Part shown: positions 51,674 through 64,000 of the stretch, in pieces
Numbering within the stretch: position 1 is the stretch's first letter
Layout: each line of letters opens with the position of its first letter
DNA from: Pseudomonas faucium
Lineage (GTDB): Bacteria > Pseudomonadota > Gammaproteobacteria > Pseudomonadales > Pseudomonadaceae
NCBI RefSeq assembly: GCF_021602585.1
Contig: NZ_BQIP01000026.1
Coordinates: 1 to 64,000 of the forward strand
Direction of reading: 5' to 3'
Length of the DNA stretch: 64,000 nucleotides
Program-made: the position numbers and the translations under genes
Notes under the pieces: model-generated
Seen by the model: only the letters and a program-made list of their open reading frames with translations
Told to the model about the DNA's origin: nothing
The model's database searches: none

Positions 51674-53587
51674 TTAGTGTTGAGCCGCTGGGCCGCCGAT
51701 CGGCGATTCCGGACGGTCATTCTGGGCAGCCGGGGTGCCCGAGGTCTTGTCGTCGTCCCAGTCACGCGGTTCGCGTGGGGTGCGGCCGGACATGATGTCG
51801 TCGATCTGGTCGGCGTCGATGGTCTCGTACTTCATCAGCGCTTCGGCCATGGCGTCGAGCTTGTCGCGGTTGTCGGTCAGCAGCTGCTTGGCAGTGGCGT
51901 AGCACTGATCGATGATGCTGCGCACTTCGGAGTCGATCAGCTTGGCCGTTTCGCCGGAAACGCTGGCGTGCTGGCTACCGGCACTGCGACCAAGGAACAC
52001 CTCGCCCTCTTCTTCCGCGTACATCAGCGGGCCGAGTTTCTCGGACAGGCCCCACTTGGTAACCATGTTACGGGCGATCTGGCTGGCCCGCATGATGTCG
52101 TTGGAGGCACCGGTGGTGACGCCATCAAAGCCCAGGGTCATCTCTTCGGCGATACGGCCGCCATACAGCGAGCAGATCTGGCTGATCAACGCACGCTTGG
52201 ACAGGCTGTAACGGTCTTCCTCAGGCAGGAACATGGTCACGCCCAGGGCACGGCCACGTGGAATGATCGAAACCTTGTAGACCGGGTCGTGCTCGGGCAC
52301 CAGGCGGCCGACGATGGCATGACCTGCCTCGTGGTAAGCGGTGTTCTGCTTCTCTTTCTCGGACATGACCATGGTCTTGCGCTCGGCGCCCATCATGATC
52401 TTGTCCTTGGCCAGTTCGAACTCTTTCATTTCGACCAGGCGCTTGTTGGAGCGAGCAGCGAACAGAGAAGCCTCGTTGACCAGGTTGGCCAGGTCGGCAC
52501 CGGAGAAGCCCGGGGTACCACGAGCAATGACTGCCGGGTTGACGTTTTCGCCGACCGGCACCTTGCGCATGTGCACCTTGAGGATCTGCTCACGGCCACG
52601 GATGTCCGGCAGGCCGACCACTACCTGGCGGTCGAAGCGGCCGGGGCGCAGCAGCGCCGGGTCAAGGACGTCCGGACGGTTGGTGGCGGCGATGACGATG
52701 ATGCCATCGTTCATTTCGAAGCCGTCCATCTCTACCAGCAGCTGGTTGAGGGTCTGCTCGCGCTCGTCATGGCCACCGCCCATGCCGGCGCCACGGTGGC
52801 GACCGACGGCGTCGATTTCGTCGATGAAGATGATGCACGGTGCGTGCTTCTTGGCCTGCTCGAACATGTCGCGCACGCGGCTGGCACCTACGCCGACGAA
52901 CATCTCGACGAAGTCGGAACCGGAAATGGTGAAGAACGGCACCTTGGCTTCACCCGCAATGGCCTTGGCCAGCAGGGTCTTACCGGTACCCGGTGGGCCA
53001 ACCATCAGCACACCACGCGGGATGCGGCCACCCAGGCGCTGGAACTTGCCCGGGTCGCGCAGGAACTCGACCAGCTCGCCAACCTCTTCCTTGGCCTCGT
53101 CGCAACCCGCAACGTCAGCCAGGGTGGTCTTGACCTGGTCTTCGGACAGCAGGCGTGCCTTGCTCTTGCCGAAGCTCATCGGCCCGCCCTTGCCGCCCGC
53201 GCCGCCTTGCATCTGGCGCATGAAGAACATGAATACGGCAATGATCACCAGGATCGGGAAGCTGGCCACCAGCAGTTGCGTCCAGATGCTCTGCTGCTCG
53301 GGCTGCTTGCCTTCGACGACCACGTGGTTGTCGACCAGGTCGCCGATCAGGCCATTGTCGGTGATGGCCGGGCGCACGGTCTTGAAGTTGTCGCCGTCGG
53401 CGCGCTTGCCGGTAATGATGTAGCCGTCGACGGTCACACGCTCGACCTTGCCATCCTTGACCTGCTGGATGAAGTCGGAATAGTTGAGGGTCTGCGGCTC
53501 GTTAGGGCTGGAGAAGTTGTTCATCACCGTCACCAGGACAGCCGCGATGATCAACCACAGGATCAGATTCTTTGCCATGTCGTTCAA
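51674..53587 (-). CDS. ftsH: ATP-dependent zinc metalloprotease FtsH
   Basis: 637-residue membrane-anchored AAA+ protease for LpxC, SecY and sigma32-type quality control. Two membrane helices flank a periplasmic domain. Walker A GPPGTGKT, Walker [12 protein letters not shown] ([17 protein letters not shown]) and the zinc motif HEAGH follow. I choose the TTG at 53587, which has AGAGGG seven bases upstream; the ATG three codons later (MAKNLILW) has no site at the right distance. Confidence 0.96.
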   Translation of the reverse strand: MNDMAKNLILWLIIAAVLVTVMNNFSSPNEPQTLNYSDFIQQVKDGKVERVTVDGYIITGKRADGDNFKTVRPAITDNGLIGDLVDNHVVVEGKQPEQQSIWTQLLVASFPILVIIAVFMFFMRQMQGGAGGKGGPMSFGKSKARLLSEDQVKTTLADVAGCDEAKEEVGELVEFLRDPGKFQRLGGRIPRGVLMVGPPGTGKTLLAKAIAGEAKVPFFTISGSDFVEMFVGVGASRVRDMFEQAKKHAPCIIFIDEIDAVGRHRGAGMGGGHDEREQTLNQLLVEMDGFEMNDGIIVIAATNRPDVLDPALLRPGRFDRQVVVGLPDIRGREQILKVHMRKVPVGENVNPAVIARGTPGFSGADLANLVNEASLFAARSNKRLVEMKEFELAKDKIMMGAERKTMVMSEKEKQNTAYHEAGHAIVGRLVPEHDPVYKVSIIPRGRALGVTMFLPEEDRYSLSKRALISQICSLYGGRIAEEMTLGFDGVTTGASNDIMRASQIARNMVTKWGLSEKLGPLMYAEEEGEVFLGRSAGSQHASVSGETAKLIDSEVRSIIDQCYATAKQLLTDNRDKLDAMAEALMKYETIDADQIDDIMSGRTPREPRDWDDDKTSGTPAAQNDRPESPIGGPAAQH

Positions 53588-53779
53588 TTCGCTACCCTCT
53601 GAGGCCGGCGCACGACGCAGCCGTGCCTCGCATGATATTCATCGCCCTAACTTACTACATTACCTACGCATCCGCAGGCACCGTCTGTAACCCTTTGTGA
53701 AAGCTAGACTACACGAAGTTCGGACAATCCAGACGGGCCAGCCAATTGGAAATAACTATCGGCCACCCCGCATTACGCC

Positions 53780-54406
53780 TCATTCCCCCTTGAAACCCCT
53801 GGCCAGCAGGTACTGTTCGCGAGAACGGTCCCGCGACGACGACGGCTTGCGCATCTGCACCTTGTCGAACTTGCTGCGCACGTCCTTGAGGTATACGTCG
53901 AAGCCTTCGCCCTGGAAGATCTTGATCAGGAAATCGCCGCCGGGCTTGAGCACGCGGGTCGCCAGATCCAGAGCCAGCTCGCAGAGAAACATGGCACGCG
54001 GCATGTCCACCGCAGGCGTACCACTCATATTGGGGGCCATATCGGAAATCACAAGGTCTACGTGCGAATCGCCGACTGCCTGGAGAATCTGCTGCAGCAC
54101 TTCATCCTGGGTAAAGTCGCCCTGGATGAAGGTCACATCAGGGATCGAGTCCATTTCCAGGATATCGGAGGCAATCAGCCGGCCCTGGCCACCAATCAGA
54201 CGACTGGTCACCTGCGACCACCCGCCCGGGGCCGCGCCAAGGTCAATCACGCTCATGCCGGGGCGGATCAGGCGGTCTTTTTCCTGGATCTCAAGCAGTT
54301 TGTAGCTCGCGCGCGAACGGTAGCCATCCTTTTGCGCCTGCTTCACAAAAGGGTCGTTAAAATGCTCTCGCAGCCAGTTGGCGCTGCTTTTGGAACGTTG
54401 TACCAC
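53780..54406 (-). CDS. rlmE: 23S rRNA (uridine-2552-2'-O)-methyltransferase
   Basis: 208-residue RlmE/FtsJ. The SAM-binding motif is [14 protein letters not shown]; the K-D-K-E catalytic tetrad is covered by [22 protein letters not shown] and the late [14 protein letters not shown] region. The GTG at 54406 ([12 protein letters not shown]) has GAGGTG four bases upstream. It precedes ftsH, as in E. coli, after a 192-nt gap with no visible gene. Confidence 0.95.
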   Translation of the reverse strand: MVQRSKSSANWLREHFNDPFVKQAQKDGYRSRASYKLLEIQEKDRLIRPGMSVIDLGAAPGGWSQVTSRLIGGQGRLIASDILEMDSIPDVTFIQGDFTQDEVLQQILQAVGDSHVDLVISDMAPNMSGTPAVDMPRAMFLCELALDLATRVLKPGGDFLIKIFQGEGFDVYLKDVRSKFDKVQMRKPSSSRDRSREQYLLARGFKGE

Positions 54407-54508
54407 GGGGCACCTCGATGATATGCGTCGTGTTTGACTGGGCGGAGCCACAGGCCCTCGGGTAAAATGCCCGTCAATTTTACAGAATCAGACGGAAAGG
54501 GTCAGATT

Positions 54509-54817
54509 ATGCCGCTCAATAACGAGCAGAAGAAGCAATACAAGTCCATTGGTCATGACCTGAAGCCGGTCCTGATCGTTGCCGGCAACGGTTTGAATGA
54601 AGGCGTGATCGCCGAACTCGAGCGTGCACTCGCCGACCATGAACTGATCAAGGTCGAGATTCGCTCGGAAGATCGCGAAGAGCGTGCTGCCGCCATCGCC
54701 GAGCTGTGCAAGGCCGGCCGCGCCGAGCTGGTGCAAACCATCGGCAAGAAAGCGCTGATCTATCGCAAGAACCCACAGCCGAACAAGCAGCTGTCCAACA
54801 TCCACCGCTACAAGTAA
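54509..54817 (+). CDS. yhbY: RNA-binding protein YhbY (CRS1-YhbY domain)
   Basis: 102-residue stand-alone CRM domain, associated with pre-50S ribosomes. The GxxG RNA-binding loop appears as VAGNGLNEGVI, then LIKVEIR and LVQTIGKKALIYRK. AAAGG lies eight bases before the ATG at 54509. It diverges from rlmE; a TAAAAT (54463-54468) could be its -10. Confidence 0.93.
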   Translation: MPLNNEQKKQYKSIGHDLKPVLIVAGNGLNEGVIAELERALADHELIKVEIRSEDREERAAAIAELCKAGRAELVQTIGKKALIYRKNPQPNKQLSNIHRYK

Positions 54818-54829
54818 CGGCGGCTCCGA

Positions 54830-55234
54830 TCAGTGGCGCGCCTGGCGCGCCCTGACCGGTACTGGCTGGGCCACCAGCACGATGCCGGAAAAGCCCAGCA
54901 CCAGGAAACAGAACATCTGCCAGCGCTCACCGACCGAGATGCCATAGCGCAAGGTGTAGTACCCCACGCAGGCCGCAAGGCCGAGCAACAGCATCTGACC
55001 ACGGAACTGTCGCCACCAGGCCGGCAGGCCGTCGACCCGCGCCAGTACCGCCAGCTGCGTCAGCAGCCCGAGCAACGCCACGCCAATCAACCAGCGGTCG
55101 ATCTGCCCGGCGATGTCCTGCACCAGCAAGGGTGCCAGGCCACTGACCTTGAGTGCCGGCACCAACCCCACATGGAACACCCACAGGCCACCGACCCAGA
55201 AAACCTGGGCCAGTTGCCAGAGGATCCCCTCCAG
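54830..55234 (-). CDS. DUF4149 membrane protein
   Basis: About 134 residues with four hydrophobic segments (ILWQLAQVFWVGGLW; WLIGVALLGLLTQLAVLA; MLLLGLAACVGYYTL; WQMFCFLVLGFSGIVLV), the layout of DUF4149 proteins. Function unknown. The start is unsettled: between the greA stop and the first helix there is no in-frame ATG, GTG or TTG, only CTG codons. The CTG at 55234 gives the expected N-terminus. Upstream ATG/GTG codons would overlap greA by up to 110 bases. Confidence 0.7.
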   Translation of the reverse strand: MEGILWQLAQVFWVGGLWVFHVGLVPALKVSGLAPLLVQDIAGQIDRWLIGVALLGLLTQLAVLARVDGLPAWWRQFRGQMLLLGLAACVGYYTLRYGISVGERWQMFCFLVLGFSGIVLVAQPVPVRARQARH

Positions 55235-55256
55235 GGAAGGCGCCCGCAGGCGCCGG

Positions 55257-55735
55257 TCAGATGTGCTTGACTTCGACAATCTCGTACTCGACCGTGCCGC
55301 TTGGCGTCTTGACGACGACCGTATCACCTTCTTCCTTGCCGATGATGGCACGGGCAATGGGCGCACCGCTCGAAAGCTTGCCCTGCTTCACGTCGGCTTC
55401 GTCCTCGCCAACGATCTGGTAGGTCACCTCGTCATCGGTTTCGGTATTGGCCAGCACCACGGTGGTGCCGAAAATGACCTTGCCGGTGTGAGGAATAGTG
55501 GTCACGTCGATCACGACCGAGTTCTGCAGGCGGCCTTCGATATCGCGGATACGCGCCTCGACCATGCCCTGCTCCTCACGGGCGGCATGGTATTCGGCGT
55601 TCTCCTTGAGGTCGCCCAGCTCGCGCGCTTCACCAATTGCCTGGCTCAGGCGCGGGCGCTCGGTCTTGCTCAGGAACAGGTGTTCCTCTTCCAGGGCGCG
55701 AGCGCCCTGGACGGTCATCGGGTACTTGGTAATGC

Positions 55736-55739
<4 letters not shown>
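55257..55739 (-). CDS. greA: Transcript cleavage factor GreA
   Basis: 160-residue GreA that rescues backtracked RNA polymerase by stimulating transcript cleavage. The N-terminal coiled coil has the acidic tip residues in [16 protein letters not shown]. The C-terminal FKBP-like domain has the usual SPIA-type loop as [17 protein letters not shown]. Its ATG overlaps the carB stop by four bases. Confidence 0.97.
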
Positions 55740-58957
<3,218 letters not shown>

Positions 58958-59062
58958 GGTTGTCACTCAAATCCGGGGTCAGTCGGCAAGCCGCTTTGAA
59001 CAATCTGGGTCAGGCGCTGCCGGGCGCGGCAGGTGCCGGCCCGGGGCCTTGAAGCAGGATGC

Positions 59063-60199
59063 TCAGCGGCGCTTGGCCATGGCATCGGTGAAACGATCGA
59101 ACAGTGGCGCGACGTCGGTCGGGCCCGGGCTCGCTTCAGGGTGGCCCTGGAAGCTGAACGCGCTCTTGTCGGTGCGCTCGATGCCCTGCAGGGTACCGTC
59201 GAACAGCGACTTGTGGATGGCGCGGACATTGCCCGGCAGGGTCGCTTCGTCGACGGCGAAACCGTGGTTCTGGCTGGTGATCATGACCACGCCGGTGTCC
59301 AGGTCCTGGACCGGGTGGTTGGCGCCGTGGTGGCCGTGGCCCATCTTCACGGTCTTGGCGCCGGAGGCCAGGGCCAGCAGCTGGTGGCCGAGGCAGATGC
59401 CGAAGACCGGGATCTCGGTTTCAAGGATTTCCTTGATCGCCTGGATCGCGTAGTCGCATGGCTCGGGGTCGCCAGGGCCGTTGGACAGGAACACGCCATC
59501 GGGGTTGAGGGCGAGCACTTCGCTGGCTGGGGTCTGGGCAGGCACCACGGTCACGCGGCAGCCGCGGGCAACCAGCATGCGCAGGATGTTCAGCTTGACG
59601 CCGTAGTCGAAGGCGACCACGTGGTACGGCAGGTCGGCAGCGTCGATGGTCGGGTGGCTGTCGGTTTTCAGCTCCCACACGCTGGAGCGCCACTCGTAGC
59701 GTTCCTTGGTGGACACGACCTTGGCCAGGTCCATGCCTTTGAGGCCTGGGAAGCCGCGGGCAGCGGCGATGGCGGCCTCTTCGCTGATGTTGTCACCGGC
59801 GAGGATGCAACCGTTCTGGGCGCCCTTTTCACGCAGGATACGGGTCAGGCGGCGGGTGTCGATGCCAGCGATGGCGACGACATTGTTGGCCTTGAGGTAC
59901 TCAGGCAGCGACTGGGTGTTGCGCCAGTTGCTGGCCAGCAGCGGCAGGTCACGGATGACCAGGCCAGCGGACCAGACACGGTTCGACTCGGCGTCTTCCG
60001 GCGTGGTGCCGGTGTTGCCGATGTGCGGGTAGGTCAGGGTAACGATTTGCTGCGCGTAGGAAGGGTCTGTAAGGATTTCCTGGTAGCCGGTCATAGCGGT
60101 GTTGAATACCACCTCACCAACGGTTTGACCGTCGGCACCAATGGCTTCACCGCGAAAAATACTGCCGTCGGCAAGGGCGAGTATGGCTGGCTTTGTCAA
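59063..60199 (-). CDS. carA: Carbamoyl-phosphate synthase small subunit (glutaminase)
   Basis: 378-residue CarA that hydrolyses glutamine and passes ammonia to CarB for pyrimidine and arginine synthesis. The N-terminal CPSase_sm domain includes [16 protein letters not shown]. The class I glutaminase has nucleophile Cys in [10 protein letters not shown] and the His-Glu pair in GHPEASPGP. The TTG at 60199 (TTG-ACA-AAG) is the likely start because GGGAGG lies five bases upstream; an ATG eight codons earlier precedes the site. Confidence 0.96.
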   Translation of the reverse strand: MTKPAILALADGSIFRGEAIGADGQTVGEVVFNTAMTGYQEILTDPSYAQQIVTLTYPHIGNTGTTPEDAESNRVWSAGLVIRDLPLLASNWRNTQSLPEYLKANNVVAIAGIDTRRLTRILREKGAQNGCILAGDNISEEAAIAAARGFPGLKGMDLAKVVSTKERYEWRSSVWELKTDSHPTIDAADLPYHVVAFDYGVKLNILRMLVARGCRVTVVPAQTPASEVLALNPDGVFLSNGPGDPEPCDYAIQAIKEILETEIPVFGICLGHQLLALASGAKTVKMGHGHHGANHPVQDLDTGVVMITSQNHGFAVDEATLPGNVRAIHKSLFDGTLQGIERTDKSAFSFQGHPEASPGPTDVAPLFDRFTDAMAKRR

Positions 60200-60244
60200 G
60201 AAGACCTCCCGTAAATCAAGCATGAAAGGGCGATCGCAGGTTGC

Positions 60245-60286
60245 AAAAAAGCGGAGTGACGTATGGACACGTCACCCCGCTTTTAT
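60245..60286 (-). terminator. Attenuator-like hairpin before carA
   Basis: Arms 60247-60262 and 60269-60284 pair at 15 of 16 positions around a 6-nt loop. On the minus strand a run of Ts follows. It lies about 46 nt before the carA start. It could end dapB transcripts, act as a carAB attenuator, or both. Confidence 0.85.
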
Positions 60287-60312
60287 GTGCTGAATTCAAT
60301 TCGCTGCGCGCT

Positions 60313-60344
60313 TTTAGTGGACACACTAAAGCTGTAGCTTACAG
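60313..60344 (-). promoter_or_regulatory. Two adjacent palindromes upstream of carA
   Basis: TTTAGTG-GACA-CACTAAA (60313-60330) and CTGTA-GCT-TACAG (60332-60344) stand side by side, upstream of the carA attenuator-like stem. Together with it they fill the otherwise geneless 317-nt dapB-carA gap. They may be operators (arginine or pyrimidine control is expected for carAB) or RNA stems; no clear promoter is visible. Confidence 0.55.
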
Positions 60345-60419
60345 AAAAGTGCGTTTTCGGTCTACCGCATATGTGCCTCTAAAACACATGATTGCGACAG
60401 AGGGGTGCGTTGCACCCCC

Positions 60420-60502
60420 ATCGCCGGCAAGCCGGCTCCCACAAAGAACGCCACAAGGCTCTGGGCCTGCGCGCTTCCCGTGGGAGCCGGCTTGCCGGCG
60501 AT
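60420..60502. repeat. REP pair (inverted)
   Basis: REP units at 60420-60443 and 60480-60502 in opposite orientation with 36 nt between, immediately after the dapB stop. Confidence 0.9.
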
Positions 60503-60516
60503 GAGGCCATCAAGGC

Positions 60517-62458
<1,942 letters not shown>

Positions 62459-62581
62459 AGGTCATTTGCACTCTTGGGGGCGTTCGGCATACCTCTGCGC
62501 TATGCGCTGTGCCGCAGCAGCTGCCAGCCCGCAGGGGCTTTGACAGATGCTGTAAAAATTCTCGTATTCCAGACACACCAA

Positions 62582-62644
62582 CGCGGGAGCAAGCCCCCGC
62601 GCGGCGACATCCTACCAGTTCACCGGCTAACGCCGGTGAACTGG
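62582..62644 (-). other. Hairpins between dnaK and dnaJ
   Basis: CCAGTTCACCGGC-TAAC-GCCGGTGAACTGG (62615-62644) is a perfect 13-bp stem 18 nt after the dnaK stop. A second stem, CGCGGG-AGCAAGC-CCCCGCG (about 62582-62602), follows and resembles a different REP type. Neither has a T-tract on the minus strand, so they look like mRNA-stabilising or processing elements that could set the DnaK:DnaJ ratio. Confidence 0.7.
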
Positions 62645-62661
62645 CCGACAACATGCAACGA

Positions 62662-64000
62662 TTACTTCTTGTCGTCGCCTTTTACTTCTTCGAACTCGGC
62701 GTCAACCACGTCGTCGTGCTTGGCTTCAGGCTCGGCCTGCTGCTGGGCAGCGCCTTCCGGTTGCTGAGCCTGATCGGCGTACATCTTCTGGGCAACCGGT
62801 GCCGAGACCTTCGACAGCTCTTCGACCTTGGCGTCGATAGCAGCCTTGTCGTCGCCTTTGACGGCGGCTTCCAGGGCAACCACGGCCGCTTCGATGGCAG
62901 TCTTCTCTTCGGCGGTGACCTTGTCACCGGCGTCAGCGACCATCTTGCGGGTCGAGTGAACCAGTGCATCACCCTGGTTACGGGCAGCGGCCAGTTCTTC
63001 GAACTTGCGGTCTTCCTCGGCGTTGGCCTCGGCGTCACGCACCATGCGCTCGATTTCCTCGTCGGACAGGCCGGAGTTGGCCTTGATCACGATCGATTGA
63101 GCCTTGCCGGTGGCCTTGTCTTTGGCGCCGACGTGCAGGATGCCGTTGGCGTCGATGTCGAAGGTCACTTCGATCTGTGGCACGCCACGCGGTGCTGGCG
63201 GAATGTCAGCCAGGTCGAACTTGCCCAGCGACTTGTTCTGCGCAGCCTGCTTACGCTCGCCCTGCAGCACGTGAATGGTCACGGCGCCCTGGTTGTCGTC
63301 GGCAGTCGAGAACACCTGCGACTTCTTGGTCGGGATGGTGGTGTTCTTCTCGATCAGCGCGGTCATCACGCCGCCCATGGTTTCGATACCCAGGGTCAGC
63401 GGGCTGACGTCCAGCAGCAGCACGTCTTTCACGTCACCGGCCAGTACAGCGCCCTGGATGGCAGCACCCATGGCCACGGCTTCGTCCGGGTTGACGTCCT
63501 TGCGCGCTTCTTTACCGAAGAAGTCGGCAACGGCCTTCTGCACCATCGGCATACGGGTCTGGCCACCGACCAGGATCACGTCGTCGATCTTGCTGGCGTC
63601 GATGCCGGCGTCTTTCAGGGCGATGCGGCAAGGCTCGATGGTACGTTGAACCAGGTCTTCGACCAGCGACTCCAGCTTGGCGCGGGAGATCTTCACGTTC
63701 AGGTGCTTCGGACCGGTCGCATCTGCAGTGATGTACGGCAGGTTGACGTCGGTCGACTGAGTCGAGGACAGCTCGATCTTGGCTTTTTCAGCAGCTTCTT
63801 TCAGACGCTGCAGGGCCAGTGGATCGTTCTTCAGGTCCATGCCGGACTCTTTCTTGAACTCGTCGACGAGGTAGTCGATCAGGCGCATGTCGAAGTCTTC
63901 ACCACCGAGGAAGGTGTCGCCGTTGGTGGCCAGTACTTCGAACTGGTGCTCACCGTCGACTTCGGCGATTTCGATGACCGAAACGTCGAAGGTACCACCA
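62662..64000 (-). CDS. dnaK: Chaperone protein DnaK (Hsp70), N-terminus cut off
   Basis: The C-terminal 446 or so residues of DnaK; the start lies beyond the right window edge. It includes the second part of the nucleotide-binding domain ([50 protein letters not shown]), the linker [19 protein letters not shown], the beta-sandwich substrate domain and the lid. The tail ends in the usual acidic [11 protein letters not shown]. No frameshift is seen. It heads dnaK-dnaJ-dapB; heat-shock control (sigma32) would lie outside the window. Confidence 0.97.
   Translation of the reverse strand, partial: GGTFDVSVIEIAEVDGEHQFEVLATNGDTFLGGEDFDMRLIDYLVDEFKKESGMDLKNDPLALQRLKEAAEKAKIELSSTQSTDVNLPYITADATGPKHLNVKISRAKLESLVEDLVQRTIEPCRIALKDAGIDASKIDDVILVGGQTRMPMVQKAVADFFGKEARKDVNPDEAVAMGAAIQGAVLAGDVKDVLLLDVSPLTLGIETMGGVMTALIEKNTTIPTKKSQVFSTADDNQGAVTIHVLQGERKQAAQNKSLGKFDLADIPPAPRGVPQIEVTFDIDANGILHVGAKDKATGKAQSIVIKANSGLSDEEIERMVRDAEANAEEDRKFEELAAARNQGDALVHSTRKMVADAGDKVTAEEKTAIEAAVVALEAAVKGDDKAAIDAKVEELSKVSAPVAQKMYADQAQQPEGAAQQQAEPEAKHDDVVDAEFEEVKGDDKK

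Noticed and set aside
58958-59062. Small gene between carA and carB, as reported for P. aeruginosa
   Set aside because: Only 105 nt lie between them and no reading frame with a start and ribosome binding site fits.

Overview
The window reads as core chromosome of a fluorescent Pseudomonas, most likely the P. putida group. The evidence is high-GC coding, a Pseudomonas-type 16S 5' end, the CbrX-CbrA-CbrB-CrcZ carbon-control locus, a PrrF small RNA next to a Phu-type heme importer, and a REP family (core GGAGCCGGCTTGCCGGCG) scattered between genes. I saw no prophage, insertion sequence, CRISPR array or defence island. The species is inference.

Layout. 1-582: the 5' end of a 16S rRNA gene (minus strand) with its leader, boxA and a strong P1 promoter. 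583-10451, all minus: msrQ-msrP (periplasmic methionine sulfoxide repair), pssA, ilvC-ilvH-ilvI (branched-chain amino acids), then mrcB-TPR lipoprotein-yqcC (cell wall). 10569-12807, plus: an APH-like/P-loop kinase, a TfoX C-terminal domain protein and the PrrF iron-responsive sRNA. 12828-16413, minus: heme ABC importer phuT-phuU-phuV plus a ChaN lipoprotein, behind a Fur box. 16563-20361: a Rieske protein, sfsA, an aminotransferase, dksA and gluQRS.

20494-25677 is the carbon-catabolite control locus: small membrane protein CbrX, transporter-linked kinase CbrA, sigma54 activator CbrB, and the Crc/Hfq-titrating sRNA CrcZ with a sigma54 promoter and CbrB half-sites. 25800-37487, plus: pcnB, folK, panB, panC, pgi, acsA, an MpaB-like protein and a large AsmA-like DUF748 protein. 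37593-38797: a VOC protein and an ABM monooxygenase diverging from a GntR-type palindrome, and a secreted BON protein with a sigma54-like promoter.

39061-54406, minus, is the ancient gene-expression cluster: rlmE-ftsH-folP-glmM-tpiA-secG-tRNA-Leu-tRNA-fMet-rimP-nusA-infB-rbfA-truB-rpsO-pnp. yhbY diverges from rlmE. 54830-64000, minus: dnaK (cut by the window edge)-dnaJ-dapB-carA-carB-greA-DUF4149.

There is no obviously new multi-gene system. The least explained signals are non-coding: heptad TGCA repeats upstream of a sigma54-like promoter before the BON gene, a GTAACA cluster before panB, stacked palindromes and an attenuator-like stem before carA, a perfect 30-bp-armed REP palindrome after the DUF748 gene, and a possible 37-codon leader ORF before ilvI.
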